Source: Gammaproteobacteria bacterium
Lineage (GTDB): Bacteria; Pseudomonadota; Gammaproteobacteria; SZUA-229
Length of the DNA stretch: 33,374 bases
Direction of reading: 5' to 3'
NCBI GenBank assembly: GCA_029881275.1
Contig: JAOUMX010000009.1
Coordinates: 1-33,374, forward strand
The notes below the pieces were generated by a model. It made no database searches. It saw only the letters and a list, made by a program, of their open reading frames with translations, and had not been told where the DNA came from. Shown in pieces: positions 1 to 9,646 of this stretch (its first letter is position 1; each line of letters opens with the position of its first letter). A program made the position numbers and the translations under genes.

Positions 1-425
1 GCATAGTCATCACCACCATAAATGAAAGCCGTATTGGCATTGGCATCCAGTACCAGACTGGAATTATTCAGACTATTTAACAAATCAACTTCTTGCTGCA
101 ATGTATTTACTGCACCTGGGTCACCTGCCAACACCTGAGCCTGAAACTGAGCATCCAGCGCCTGAAAGTCATCAACGCCATCAATAATACCGCCGTTATC
201 AATGGCAGCAAGACCGGCACCTAAAACAAATCCAAATGTTTCGCCCGATTCATTCACTGCCAGCATGGCTGGATTGGCAAAGGCAGCGGTGGTAATACCA
301 CCGGTAGCCACACTCACATTGCCCATGGCGACGGAACGTGCATCGTAATAACCGTATGTGCCTGCACTGGCTGTTGTAAAAGTCGCCGCTAACAACCCGG
401 CGGTTAGTAATCCACGTTTAAACAT
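1..425 (-). CDS. Outer-membrane beta-barrel protein, TraF_2-like (partial, 3' end outside window)
   Basis: Reading the minus strand from ATG at 425 gives an open frame of 141 codons to the window edge, so the C-terminal part is missing. It opens with a signal peptide (MFKRGLLTAGLLAATFTTAS, cleavage near ASA-G at residues 20-22). The mature start then has YGYYDARSVAMGNVSVATGG followed by AAFANPAMLA, the 'unique MG-x-G-x-A ... NPA-x-L' pattern seen at the start of FadL-like and TraF_2 (PF13729) barrels. A good ribosome-binding site (CAGGAG) ends about 8 bases before the ATG. The name TraF_2 is a family label from conjugation plasmids; chromosomal members are of unknown function, and nothing here suggests conjugation. 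A FadL-type transporter is the alternative. Identification is by pattern only. Confidence 0.65.
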   Translation of the reverse strand, partial: MFKRGLLTAGLLAATFTTASAGTYGYYDARSVAMGNVSVATGGITTAAFANPAMLAVNESGETFGFVLGAGLAAIDNGGIIDGVDDFQALDAQFQAQVLAGDPGAVNTLQQEVDLLNSLNNSSLVLDANANTAFIYGGDDY

Positions 426-600
426 AATGAAATGCTCCTGAAAGTAAGAGGAATTTAATGAAATAGTCTAGATCAATTGCCCCTGAAAACAAGAAATCCA
501 CCGGAACAAACCCGATTTTGCGGACCAATAACCGTTTTAGGCAGATGCAGGGTTATTTTCTTTCAGATACACTCTGCTTTTGTATTTACACTCCAGAACT

Positions 601-1068
601 ATGACTATTCCATCATCTAACAATACGCCAGCAACACTGATCAAACGACTTCTGGCCATTTGTTATGATCTGCTACTGTTAATTGCCCTGCTGTTTACCG
701 TGGGCGTGATTGCAGCGGGCATTTTTACCTTTACGGTGAATCATGGCAATGCCATCACAGACACCCATCCAGCTTATCCTGTGTACCGAATGTTTATACT
801 CACACTGCTGTTAATAACCGCTTTTTTATTTTATGGCTGGTTCTGGACCCACGGTGGTCAGACACTGGGCATGAAAACCTGGAAAATAAAACTGATTTCG
901 ACAGATAACCAGCCGATTAGCTGGTCACAGGCCCTGTTACGTTACCTTGCAGTTTTTTTGTCATGGGGTGTATGCGGTCTGGGTTTTATCTGGGCGCTAT
1001 TTAATAAAGAGAAAAAAACCTGGCATGACATGCTGTCTAACACTCGATTAATTAAATTAGATCCCTAA
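601..1068 (+). CDS. RDD family integral membrane protein
   Basis: A 155-residue protein when started at ATG 601; an in-frame TTG at 580 would add seven residues, but ATG is the commoner start and neither site has a strong ribosome-binding site. Three hydrophobic segments are visible: one right after the conserved Arg and Asp (RLLAICYDLLLL), a second near residues 60-80, and a third near 120-140. The loop WTHGGQTLGMKTWKIKLIS is the RDD hallmark (G-x-T-x-G-K/M plus basic residues). Function of RDD proteins is mostly unsettled; some have been linked to Na+/H+ exchange or compatible-solute transport. It sits divergent from the TraF_2-like gene and convergent with lptG, with 140 bases before lptG in which I see no clear terminator. 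Confidence 0.8.
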   Translation: MTIPSSNNTPATLIKRLLAICYDLLLLIALLFTVGVIAAGIFTFTVNHGNAITDTHPAYPVYRMFILTLLLITAFLFYGWFWTHGGQTLGMKTWKIKLISTDNQPISWSQALLRYLAVFLSWGVCGLGFIWALFNKEKKTWHDMLSNTRLIKLDP

Positions 1069-1208
1069 TTAAATCTTTGTGCAGGTATCTGAAACGAACA
1101 ATTTAATAAAGCCATTACCTGATCAGTGACCTTGCCTCACAATAACAGGCACGAAGATAACATCAGTGTTTTAACTTACAACTTATAACTGAAGACGTAC
1201 AACTCGCT

Positions 1209-2273
1209 TTAATGTATGCGCTTCAATGAAAGCCCACCGAGAATCGCCACCATCACGACCGGAAATGCGGCACTTAACAAGGGATGCAGTCCATAGACCT
1301 GCCCCATGTGGTTCATGGTGCGATTTAAAATAAAAAACCCGATACCCAGTAACAATCCCAGCAATACACGACTACCAGAGCTGCCCGTGCGTTGTGAGCT
1401 AAATACAAATGGTAACGCAATGATTAACATCACCAGTGTCGACAACGGTGTAATCACCTTTATCCAGAATGCGAGTCGATAACTACTGTCATCAAGCTGA
1501 TTATCAGCAAGATAATTACTGTATTTATACAGATCAATAGCGGACATATTTCCCGGCTGAACACTGACCACATTGAACAGATCCGGATTAAATAATTCCG
1601 TCCATTCCAGATAATCCATAAATGTACTACTCACACCGGTTTCATTTATTCTGCTGTGATCAACATTTCTTAATTGCCATTTATTACCCAGATAACGAGC
1701 CGATTTCACAAAATAAACCTGTGCAATCTTTTTTTCCTCGTCGAGCTGATAAATTTCCAGATTACCCAGCTGCATATCCGGATATACGCGTCCGACACGC
1801 ATAACACGCGCGCCATCTTTCACCCAGAATCCATGTTGTGCACCCAGTGAAATATTCTGTTTCAATGCTGCAGCACGAACCGTCTGTGCTTTTCGCTCGC
1901 TGGGAGGCACCATCAGTTCACCCACCAGTAAGACCAGAATCACCAGTACCACACCGGCCTGTAATACAGAACGCACAATACGTGCAATCGATACACCGGC
2001 AGCCCGCATGACGATCAGTTCACTATTGCCCGCCAGTGCACCCAGACTGAGTAAACTACCGAGTAATACGGCGGTTGGAAATAAATCATACAACCGTTTT
2101 GGTAAACTTAAGATGACATAGGCAATGGCTTCTAAAATGCCATATTGCCCTTTGCCTACATCACCAATTTCAGATACAAAATCAACAAATGCCAGCAAGG
2201 CTCCCAGCACCAGCAGGGCCATCAGAGTGCCGCCAATTACCGTTCGTGCAACGTATTGATCAAGAACTTTCAT
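1209..2273 (-). CDS. lptG: LPS export ABC transporter permease LptG
   Basis: One of the two inner-membrane permeases of the LptB2FG complex, which pulls lipopolysaccharide out of the inner membrane and passes it to LptC/LptA. The 354-residue protein starts MKVLDQYVARTVIGG. N-terminal membrane segments surround the family signature LSLPKRLYDLFPTAVLLGSL and NSELIVMRAAGVS (about residues 60-110). A periplasmic domain follows (about 130-265), then three C-terminal membrane segments. I chose ATG at 2273 because it forms an ATGA overlap with the lptF stop codon, the usual coupling of this pair; a 30-residue upstream extension in the same frame lies wholly inside lptF and is unlikely. Length fits the family. 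Confidence 0.95.
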   Translation of the reverse strand: MKVLDQYVARTVIGGTLMALLVLGALLAFVDFVSEIGDVGKGQYGILEAIAYVILSLPKRLYDLFPTAVLLGSLLSLGALAGNSELIVMRAAGVSIARIVRSVLQAGVVLVILVLLVGELMVPPSERKAQTVRAAALKQNISLGAQHGFWVKDGARVMRVGRVYPDMQLGNLEIYQLDEEKKIAQVYFVKSARYLGNKWQLRNVDHSRINETGVSSTFMDYLEWTELFNPDLFNVVSVQPGNMSAIDLYKYSNYLADNQLDDSSYRLAFWIKVITPLSTLVMLIIALPFVFSSQRTGSSGSRVLLGLLLGIGFFILNRTMNHMGQVYGLHPLLSAAFPVVMVAILGGLSLKRIH

Positions 2274-3373
2274 GAGATTTTGCTTCGCAACAATCGCCGG
2301 AAACCACCGGTGCGTCGGATTAACCAGAAGGTAATTAACATAACCACAAAGCCATGCGCCCACCAGAGACCTAACCAGACGGGTACTTTCTGCTGCTGCA
2401 CCCAGGTTTCACCAATGCCCAGCATATTGGAGTAAATAAGATAAATCAGTATCGCCAGTGCCAGTTTTGCATAGCGCCCCTTGCGTGGTGTTGTGTAACT
2501 GAGCGGCAATGCCAGTATCGCCATCAACAGCGTGGCCAGAGGCACCGATATGCGCCATTGCAACTCGGCTCTGTCAGCCGGCTTATTCGACTGCCATAAC
2601 TCGATTGTTGAACGGGCATCGCGTCGAGTTATCTGATTGACCAGTTCATTTTCCGGTACATGAATACCGTGTTTTTCATATTCAATGATCTGATAATCGG
2701 ACTGTCCCGCCTGCCCTTCATACTGGTGTCCGTTTTCAAACAGAATAAACTGTCGCTGGTGAGAATCGACAAACCGTTTTGCTGTTCTGGCGGTTTCAAT
2801 ACTGTTCGAGACCTTGCCTTTTTGATGTACAAAAATATTTTCCATCTGCACACCGTCATCAGACTGTTTTTCCAGAAACATAATGGCATTGCCATCATTT
2901 GATGCATTGAAGCGTCCGGCTTCCAGACCACTGAGTTCTGAACGGTTTTCTATTTCAGCTTTTAATAGCTGCGCTTTCTCGGATATGCCGGGCATCACAA
3001 ACAGGGTTAATATCAGCATCATCATGGCAATCGGCACTGACACAATAAATAAGGGCCGGTAGAGTCGTTTAAAGCCGATACCGCAGGCAGACATCACAGC
3101 CATTTCACTGTCTTTATATAAACGGCTAAAACTCAGCAATACCCCCAGATAGAGACTTAAGGGCACCAGCAAAATGAAATAACGGGCACTGGTGATGAGT
3201 AGCAACGGCAGTAATGTATCCGGCGGCAATGATCCCTCAGCCGCTTTACCCAACAGCCTGGCCAGCGTGGTACTGAGTAAAATCAGCATCAGCACCAGCG
3301 TTACCGCTAACCAGGTTAGCAGTAATTCTCGTGAAACATAGCGATCAATAATGGAAAAATAACGTCTGGGCAT
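2270..3373 (-). CDS. lptF: LPS export ABC transporter permease LptF
   Basis: Partner permease of LptG in the lipopolysaccharide export complex. The 367-residue protein begins MPRRYFSIIDRYVSRELLLTW. It shows the family layout: N-terminal membrane helices with LVPLSLYLGVLLSFSRLYKD and the following SEMAVMSACGIG (about residues 75-100), a periplasmic beta domain (about 130-265), and C-terminal helices containing LALPLSYTTPRKGRYAKLA. It is first in a two-gene unit with lptG (4-base overlap). It is transcribed away from pepA across 220 bases, the conserved gammaproteobacterial arrangement. No convincing -35/-10 pair for lptF could be read in that gap. Confidence 0.95.
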   Translation of the reverse strand: MPRRYFSIIDRYVSRELLLTWLAVTLVLMLILLSTTLARLLGKAAEGSLPPDTLLPLLLITSARYFILLVPLSLYLGVLLSFSRLYKDSEMAVMSACGIGFKRLYRPLFIVSVPIAMMMLILTLFVMPGISEKAQLLKAEIENRSELSGLEAGRFNASNDGNAIMFLEKQSDDGVQMENIFVHQKGKVSNSIETARTAKRFVDSHQRQFILFENGHQYEGQAGQSDYQIIEYEKHGIHVPENELVNQITRRDARSTIELWQSNKPADRAELQWRISVPLATLLMAILALPLSYTTPRKGRYAKLALAILIYLIYSNMLGIGETWVQQQKVPVWLGLWWAHGFVVMLITFWLIRRTGGFRRLLRSKIS

Positions 3374-3593
3374 GTCTATCTGGACTCGTTTTTCAGTATT
3401 TTACGCTTATTTCAGTTTTTTTTTCATATCCAACTGTATATCAACCCCATCTTTGAATAAAATCCCTGTCATAGAATCTAAATATTTCAATGTCAGCTAA
3501 CAGCTTTTTTAGATGCCGACATTAATCAAGTGTAATTTATCAGCTAATAATCGTTAAAATACGCTTTAACAATAACAGAATCCTGGAGCACAT

Positions 3594-5096
3594 ATGGAAT
3601 TCTCGGTTAAAAGTGGCAGCCCTGAAAAACAACGTATTTCATGCGTCGCCGTCGGCGTATTTGAATCTCGCAAATTATCACATTCAGCCCAGTTACTGGA
3701 TGAAGCCAGCGATGGTTACATTGCCAACCTGATACGCCGTGGTGAGTGTGAAGGCAAGCTGGGACAGACTCTTTTACTACATAACGTGCCGAATACCTTA
3801 TGTGACCGTGTATTACTCATTGGCTGCGGCCGAGAAAAAAACTTTGATACCGGCCCTTTCCAGAAAACTAATAATATAGTGGCCAAATTTCTCGATGAAC
3901 GGGGCGCAACTGAAGTGTTCTCCTGTCTCACCGAACTGAATGTAAAAAACCGTGATATCGCCTGGAAAGTTAATCAGGCGGTACAGGCGACAGAAGATGC
4001 GCTGTATACCTTTGATCAGTTAAAGAGTAAAAAAGAAAGCGCACGTCGACCTCTGCGAAAAGTTATTTTCAGCGTACCCAGTCGCCGTGAACTACCCGAT
4101 GGTGAACAGGCGGTGCGTCATGGTATGGCCATCGCATCGGGCATAACGCTGGCCAAAGATCTGGCTAATTTACCCGGTAATATTTGTACACCCAGTTATC
4201 TGGCGGAACAGGCCAAAGCACTGGGTAAAACCTATCGCGATCTAAAAGTTAATGTACTGGAAGAAAGCGACATGGAAGCTCTCAAAATGGGGTCACTGTT
4301 ATCGGTTGCTCGCGGCAGCCGTCAACCTGCAAAACTGATTACCCTGGAATACAATGGTGCTGCTGACAATCAGAAGCCGATTATTTTTGTTGGCAAAGGA
4401 GTTACTTTCGATTCCGGCGGTATTAGTCTGAAACCCGGCGCGGGCATGGATGAAATGAAATTTGATATGTGTGGTGCCGCCAGTGTTATCGGCATCATGA
4501 GTACCTGTGCAGAATTACAGTTACCCATTAATGTGGTTGGCATTATTCCTGCGACAGAAAATTTACCGGATGGTCTGGCCACAAAACCCGGTGATATAGT
4601 GACCAGTATGTCGGGTACCACCATCGAAATATTAAACACCGATGCCGAAGGTCGACTCATTCTCTGTGATGCACTCACCTACGCAGCTAAATATGATCCC
4701 CATGTTGTCATTGATATTGCCACTCTCACCGGTGCCTGCATTATTGCGCTGGGCAATCATCCCTCCGGTTTACTGGGTAATCACAATCCTCTTATCAATG
4801 AACTGTTAAATGCCGGCAAAATTTCCGGTGACCGTTGCTGGGAATTACCTTTGTGGGATGATTATCAACAACAACTGGATAGCAATTTTGCAGATATCGC
4901 CAATATTGGCGGCAAAGAAGCCGGCACCATTACAGCAGCCTGCTTCCTGTCACGCTTCACCAAAAAATATCACTGGGCGCATCTGGATATTGCCGGTACA
5001 GCCTGGCGCTCAGGAAAAGAAAAAGGTGCCACAGGTCGACCCGTGCCCTTGCTTGCACAATATTTGCTAAATCACATTGCTGATCAGAAACTGTAG
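3594..5096 (+). CDS. pepA: Cytosol (leucyl) aminopeptidase, M17 family
   Basis: A metallo-aminopeptidase that removes N-terminal residues from peptides in the cytoplasm; E. coli PepA also binds DNA and assists Xer recombination and carAB control. The 500-residue length matches the family. The C-terminal catalytic domain carries [11 protein letters not shown] (K268, D273), [10 protein letters not shown] with a metal-binding Asp, and the signature NTDAEGRL at residues 348-355 with metal ligands Asp350 and Glu352. The N-terminal domain (about 1-170) is the variable M17_N part. The ATG at 3594 follows a TGGAG ribosome-binding site. It is followed nine bases later by holC, suggesting one operon with holC. 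Confidence 0.97.
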   Translation: MEFSVKSGSPEKQRISCVAVGVFESRKLSHSAQLLDEASDGYIANLIRRGECEGKLGQTLLLHNVPNTLCDRVLLIGCGREKNFDTGPFQKTNNIVAKFLDERGATEVFSCLTELNVKNRDIAWKVNQAVQATEDALYTFDQLKSKKESARRPLRKVIFSVPSRRELPDGEQAVRHGMAIASGITLAKDLANLPGNICTPSYLAEQAKALGKTYRDLKVNVLEESDMEALKMGSLLSVARGSRQPAKLITLEYNGAADNQKPIIFVGKGVTFDSGGISLKPGAGMDEMKFDMCGAASVIGIMSTCAELQLPINVVGIIPATENLPDGLATKPGDIVTSMSGTTIEILNTDAEGRLILCDALTYAAKYDPHVVIDIATLTGACIIALGNHPSGLLGNHNPLINELLNAGKISGDRCWELPLWDDYQQQLDSNFADIANIGGKEAGTITAACFLSRFTKKYHWAHLDIAGTAWRSGKEKGATGRPVPLLAQYLLNHIADQKL

Positions 5097-5105
5097 AGAT
5101 CATCT

Positions 5106-5534
5106 GTGCCCAGAGTCGATTTTTATATTCTGCCAAATGAAACCCGTTTAAGTCTGCAGCAATTTGCCTGTCGTCTGGCCGATAAGGCTTATCATCAGGG
5201 TCACCGAATTCTGATTCAAACAGACAACGCAGAGGAAAGTCATCTCATGGATGATATGTTGTGGACATTCAGTGATAACAGTTTTTTACCTCATGCTATT
5301 TATTCAGAATCTGACAATGATGATCAGGCCATAATCATTAGCCACGATGCGGCTGATCATAAAAATTTTCAGATAATGATTAACTTATCGTCTATAACAC
5401 CTTCAGATGCGAACCATTTTGATCGTATTGCAGAAATTGTTAATCAGGAACCGGTGCGCAAACAGACCGGGCGTGAACATTATAAAAAATATAAAGCGCA
5501 GGGTTACGAACTCTATCATCACGAAATGAACTGA
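5106..5534 (+). CDS. holC: DNA polymerase III chi subunit
   Basis: Chi links the clamp loader (with psi, HolD) to single-strand DNA-binding protein on the lagging strand. The 142-residue protein shows the family start V-D-F-Y-I-L, the helix CRLADKAYHQGHRILIQTDN, the DDMLWTFSDNSFLPH segment with conserved Trp and Phe, and a C-terminal RxxYKxYKAQGYEL. The start is GTG at 5106, nine bases after the pepA stop. The pepA-holC-valS neighbourhood is conserved in Gammaproteobacteria and supports the call. Confidence 0.93.
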   Translation: MPRVDFYILPNETRLSLQQFACRLADKAYHQGHRILIQTDNAEESHLMDDMLWTFSDNSFLPHAIYSESDNDDQAIIISHDAADHKNFQIMINLSSITPSDANHFDRIAEIVNQEPVRKQTGREHYKKYKAQGYELYHHEMN

Positions 5535-5625
5535 TACAATTAAGCAAATGCATTATCAATAGCCTTACCATGAAATGAATTCAAATAATGCAGACAGGTT
5601 TAAACAACACCATAAGTGAGTAACC

Positions 5626-5898
5626 ATGATGAATGACAATAGCGAAAGCCCTATTCCGACATTGACTGACATCATCCAGCTCGGCGATGCATCGATGAAA
5701 AATCATTTCGATGCCAGTTTATTTGATCAGGATCCTGAACAACCCAGTGATCCGGCCGAGACACTCATTAGCGATAAACTGAAACAGACCCTGGACACCT
5801 TAATTCAGGAAGCCATGGACGAAACCTTACCGTCCATTGAGGCTCAGCTAAAAGAAAAACTAACCAGTCAAATCCTGCAAAAACTTTCTAAAGACTGA
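5626..5898 (+). CDS. Small conserved protein between holC and valS
   Basis: A 90-residue acidic, soluble protein with no membrane segment or cysteines. The N-terminal part contains PIPTLTDIIQLGD. A similar short protein with an I-P-x-L-T-D/E start lies between holC and valS in some Pseudomonas-like genomes, as far as I recall. The C-terminal half (about residues 48-88) is a run of amphipathic helix with heptad-like leucine/isoleucine spacing, probably a coiled coil. Two adjacent ATG codons at 5626 and 5629 could both serve as the start; the first gives 90 residues. Function unknown. Confidence 0.7.
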   Translation: MMNDNSESPIPTLTDIIQLGDASMKNHFDASLFDQDPEQPSDPAETLISDKLKQTLDTLIQEAMDETLPSIEAQLKEKLTSQILQKLSKD

Positions 5899-6102
5899 AA
5901 AAGATAATCGCCTTCATTGGCGAACACTGTTTTACTTTAACTATCCACATCATGATACTGACAGGTATTTCATTATAAACACGGGTTTTATCCTGTAACA
6001 GACGAGCCATCAACAACACAGTTAATCTTGCAGATTACTGACGTTCAGCCCCGCGATACGGTATAATTCCGCTTCTTTTTTCTACTGAATTTTGAAGCTG
6101 GC
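5899..6102. other. Intergenic region before valS
   Basis: About 200 bases. A short hairpin (TCGCC at 5908-5912, GGCGA at 5919-5923, six-base loop) follows the small gene and might end its transcript, although no T-run directly follows. The right part holds the valS promoter candidate listed separately. No tRNA-like element or long leader ORF was recognised. Confidence 0.4.
6038..6067 (+). promoter_or_regulatory. Candidate sigma-70 promoter for valS
   Basis: CTGACG at 6038-6043 and a perfect TATAAT at 6062-6067 are separated by 18 bases. Transcription would start near 6074, leaving a leader of about 30 bases before the valS ATG at 6103. The -10 is excellent and the -35 fair. Confidence 0.5.
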
Positions 6103-8877
6103 ATGGAAAAAACCTACAACCCGCAAACAATCGAACAAAAATGGTATCAGACCTGGGAAGATAAGGGCTATTTCTCGCCCCGCGAAGATGATGCTGACTC
6201 AGACAGTTATTGCATCATGATACCGCCACCCAATGTCACCGGTACCCTGCACATGGGCCATGCTTTCCAGGACACCATTATGGATGCCCTGATTCGTTAT
6301 AACCGCATGAAAGGTCATAACACCCTGTGGCAGGCAGGTACCGACCATGCCGGTATTGCCACCCAGATGGTGGTGGAACGTCAGCTCAACGCCGAAGGTA
6401 AAAGCCGTCACGATCTGGGTCGCGATGCCTTTATCGACCGTGTCTGGCAATGGAAAGAACAGTCCGGCGGACAGATTACCCGTCAGTTACGTCGCATGGG
6501 TGGCTCACTGGACTGGGAACATGAACGTTTCACCATGGATGAAGGTCTGTCAGCCGCCGTCCATAAAGTCTTTATTGATCTTTATGACCAGGATCTGATT
6601 TACCGTGGCCAGCGACTGGTCAACTGGGATCCGGTGTTGCATACCGCCGTCTCCGATCTGGAAGTAATATCCGAAGAAGAATCCGGCCATTTATGGCACA
6701 TGCGTTATCCACTCACTGATGGCTCAGGCCATCTGGTGGTTGCCACCACCCGTCCTGAAACCATGCTCGGTGATACTGCGGTAGCCGTTCACCCGGAAGA
6801 TGAACGCTATAAACACTTCATTGGCAAAACCATCACCCTGCCACTGGTGGGTCGTGAAATCCTCATCATCGGTGATGACTATGTGGATCCCGAATTCGGT
6901 TCCGGCTGTGTCAAAATCACCCCGGCCCATGACTTCAATGACTATGAAATGGGCAAACGTCACAACCTTGAGATGATTAACATCCTCACCGTCAGTGCCT
7001 GCATTAATGACAATGCGCCGGAAAAATACCGCGGCTTTGATCGTTATGAAGCCCGCGATATGGTGATTCATGATTTACGTGAACTGGATTTACTGGAAAA
7101 AATTGATGACCACAAACTGATGGTGCCCCGCGGCGATCGTTCCGGTGCCGTGGTTGAACCTTATCTCACCGATCAGTGGTATGTCAGGGTTGAGCCGCTG
7201 GCAAAACCGGCGCGTGATGCAGTTACCAATGGCGATATTAAATTTGTGCCGGAAAACTGGAGCAAAACCTATTTTGAATGGATGAATAATATTCAGGACT
7301 GGTGTATCTCACGACAGATCTGGTGGGGACACCGTATTCCCGCCTGGTATGACAATGAAGGCAATGTGTATGTTGCCGACAATGAAAGCGCAGTGCGTGA
7401 AAAATATAATCTCGGTGCTGATGTTGCCTTAAAGCAGGATGAAGATGTGCTCGATACCTGGTTTTCATCTGCACTCTGGCCCTTCTCTACTCTGGGCTGG
7501 CCCGAGAATACCACTCGCCTGAAACAGTTTTATCCCACCAGTGTGCTGGTCACCGGTTTTGATATTATTTTCTTCTGGGTTGCCCGCATGATTATGATGG
7601 GGCTTAAATTCATGGATGATGTGCCATTTAAAGAAATTTATATTCATGGCCTGGTACGTGATGCCGAAGGCCAGAAGATGTCGAAATCAAAAGGCAATGT
7701 ATTAGACCCGATTGACCTGATTGATGGTATTGAACTGGAAACGCTGGTTGAAAAACGCACCAGTGGTTTAATGCAGCCACAGATGGCAAAGAAAATCGAA
7801 AAAGCGACTCGTAAACATTTTCCTGATGGTATTCCGGCCTTTGGTACTGATGCATTACGTTTTACCTTTGCTGCCCTTGCATCAACCGGTCGTGACATTC
7901 GTTTTGATCTGCACCGCATCGAAGGTTACAGAAATTTCTGTAACAAGCTGTGGAATGCAACCCGTTATGTATTAATGAATACCGAAGATCAGGACAATGG
8001 CATTAACAGTAATGACATTGAATTATCACTGGCTGATCGCTGGATCTTGTCACGTTTGCAAAAGATAGAGAAAAATATTGCCGAGCATATCGAAAGCTAT
8101 CGCTTCGATCTTGCGGCACGTGATCTGTATGCCTTTGTCTGGGAAGATTACTGTGACTGGTATCTGGAATTATCAAAACCGGTGCTGATGAAAGACGGTG
8201 TTTCCGAGGCAGCCAAACGCGGTACACGTAACACGCTGGTTAATATTCTGGAAACCATACTGCGCATGAATCACCCGTTCATGCCTTATATCACTGAAGA
8301 ACTCTGGCAAAAAGTAGCGCCTTTAACCGGTGTTAGCGGCGATACCATTATGACCCGCCCTTTCCCGCAGGCAGATGACCGTCTCATTGATGATCAGGCC
8401 GAAGAAGAACTGGAATGGGTAAAAACATTCATTATGGGTGTGCGTCGCATTCGTTCGGAAATGGACATTGCACCGGGTAAGCTGTTACCGGTTTTATTAC
8501 AGAACAGCAGTGATCTGGATAAACAGCGTTTCGAACAGAATCAGGCGTTTGTACACACACTGGCAAAACTGGAAAGCGTTACCCTGCTTGATGATGCCGA
8601 ACAGGCACCCGAGTCGGCCACAGCACTGGTTGGCGAAATGAAATTATTAATTCCACTGGCAGGACTGATTGATAAAGATGCAGAGCTGACACGTTTAAAT
8701 AAGGAAATCGGCAAACTGGAAAGCAATCTGGAAAAAAGTCAGGCAAAACTGCAAACTCCCAGCTTTGTCGATAAAGCACCGGAAGCCGTTGTTAACAAGG
8801 AGAAAGCGCGGGTTGCTGAAATGGAACTGGCACTTAAGCAGTTACAGGAACAGGCGGAAAAAATTAGTGCCCTGTAA
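6103..8877 (+). CDS. valS: Valyl-tRNA synthetase
   Basis: Class I aminoacyl-tRNA synthetase that charges tRNA-Val. The 924-residue length is typical. It has the HIGH-type motif H50-M-G-H53 inside [13 protein letters not shown] and the K525-M-S-K-S529 loop. The CP1 editing domain lies between them, including [10 protein letters not shown] and HPEDERY around residues 210-235. [10 protein letters not shown] and the anticodon-binding helical region follow the Rossmann core. The last ~65 residues form a lysine- and glutamate-rich coiled coil ([17 protein letters not shown]...), as expected for ValS. It has its own promoter candidate upstream. Confidence 0.98.
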   Translation: MEKTYNPQTIEQKWYQTWEDKGYFSPREDDADSDSYCIMIPPPNVTGTLHMGHAFQDTIMDALIRYNRMKGHNTLWQAGTDHAGIATQMVVERQLNAEGKSRHDLGRDAFIDRVWQWKEQSGGQITRQLRRMGGSLDWEHERFTMDEGLSAAVHKVFIDLYDQDLIYRGQRLVNWDPVLHTAVSDLEVISEEESGHLWHMRYPLTDGSGHLVVATTRPETMLGDTAVAVHPEDERYKHFIGKTITLPLVGREILIIGDDYVDPEFGSGCVKITPAHDFNDYEMGKRHNLEMINILTVSACINDNAPEKYRGFDRYEARDMVIHDLRELDLLEKIDDHKLMVPRGDRSGAVVEPYLTDQWYVRVEPLAKPARDAVTNGDIKFVPENWSKTYFEWMNNIQDWCISRQIWWGHRIPAWYDNEGNVYVADNESAVREKYNLGADVALKQDEDVLDTWFSSALWPFSTLGWPENTTRLKQFYPTSVLVTGFDIIFFWVARMIMMGLKFMDDVPFKEIYIHGLVRDAEGQKMSKSKGNVLDPIDLIDGIELETLVEKRTSGLMQPQMAKKIEKATRKHFPDGIPAFGTDALRFTFAALASTGRDIRFDLHRIEGYRNFCNKLWNATRYVLMNTEDQDNGINSNDIELSLADRWILSRLQKIEKNIAEHIESYRFDLAARDLYAFVWEDYCDWYLELSKPVLMKDGVSEAAKRGTRNTLVNILETILRMNHPFMPYITEELWQKVAPLTGVSGDTIMTRPFPQADDRLIDDQAEEELEWVKTFIMGVRRIRSEMDIAPGKLLPVLLQNSSDLDKQRFEQNQAFVHTLAKLESVTLLDDAEQAPESATALVGEMKLLIPLAGLIDKDAELTRLNKEIGKLESNLEKSQAKLQTPSFVDKAPEAVVNKEKARVAEMELALKQLQEQAEKISAL

Positions 8878-8992
8878 AATAATAATGCTCCGAGGTTAAT
8901 CAAAGCGAAGGCAATTAGCGGATGGGGATTTTACTTAACCGGACCTTTGTCATAGTATTGACCCTGGACCACTGATCAGGAATGTAGCTGTT

Positions 8993-9547
8993 ATGAATAT
9001 AGCACCCGAAAAACAGCAACAAATTTTGCAGGTACACGCCGGTCTTATCGTCACCATTGTCAAAGCCATTAATGACCGTTCATTAATGCCCAATGTGGAA
9101 CAGGTACTGAAGATTTCCGAAGAAAATGGCTGGCGTCAGCTGGTTGCTGCTATTCGAAAAATCATCAAAGGTGATCGTGACAACAGCCTGCTTAACGGTC
9201 TTGATGAAGAAGACAGCATTATTATCGATGCTATTTTGAAAGGTCTTCAGAACCCATCCACCTTACCTGATCCCAATCAACAGGCCGATCCGGCCATGGC
9301 TGCGCCTATGTTTGCCCAGTTGATACACGAAGCCAGTCGAGGTGATGCCAATGCCCTGTCGATGCTGGGTTCGATGGCCGAACAGATGTCCAATACACAG
9401 GGTGATCTGGCTCGCTTCAGCACGTTGCTGAAACCGCTGGTTGACGGTGAACGGGATACTGACAAATTATGCAGCAAGATTGGCCCACAGGGTGAATCAC
9501 TGGTGGTGTCGATACTGTCAGAACTGGCCAAGCTGGAAGCGCATTAA
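8993..9547 (+). CDS. Conserved hypothetical protein, soluble, function unknown
   Basis: A 184-residue protein that I do not recognise. It has no signal peptide or membrane span. It is largely helical in character, with LQVHAGLIVTIVKAINDRSLMP at the N-terminus. A middle linker rich in Pro/Asp/Gln (about residues 92-104) is followed by a second helical half containing MFAQLIHEASRGDANALSMLGSMAEQM and a C-terminal GPQGESLVVSILSELAKL. The second half resembles short helical repeats, but no full repeat register is clear. It lies 115 bases after valS and converges on the adenylate cyclase-like gene. The nearest ribosome-binding motif (AGGA) is rather distant from the ATG at 8993. Confidence 0.75.
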   Translation: MNIAPEKQQQILQVHAGLIVTIVKAINDRSLMPNVEQVLKISEENGWRQLVAAIRKIIKGDRDNSLLNGLDEEDSIIIDAILKGLQNPSTLPDPNQQADPAMAAPMFAQLIHEASRGDANALSMLGSMAEQMSNTQGDLARFSTLLKPLVDGERDTDKLCSKIGPQGESLVVSILSELAKLEAH

Positions 9548-9646
9548 TTTAATCGGCCATTCCAGCATCTGTTTTTTTGACAACCCTGTAATGGCTTTTG
9601 TCTGAAAAGATTTTCAAACTAAAAATCAGTTGCCACTCACGATAAT

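Noticed and set aside
1-425. Evidence of a conjugative element from the TraF_2-like gene
   Set aside because: Chromosomal TraF_2-like barrels are common, and no other transfer, integrase or relaxase gene is present in the window.
1622-1804. Open frames on the opposite strand of lptG/lptF and of pepA, valS, leuA and ilvI
   Set aside because: They lie wholly inside well-supported genes, have no family features and no ribosome-binding sites; treated as shadow frames.
9548-9646. Terminator between the convergent 184-residue protein gene and the cyclase-like gene
   Set aside because: Only weak pairing (GAAAA/TTTTC) and a T-run not joined to a GC stem; nothing convincing.
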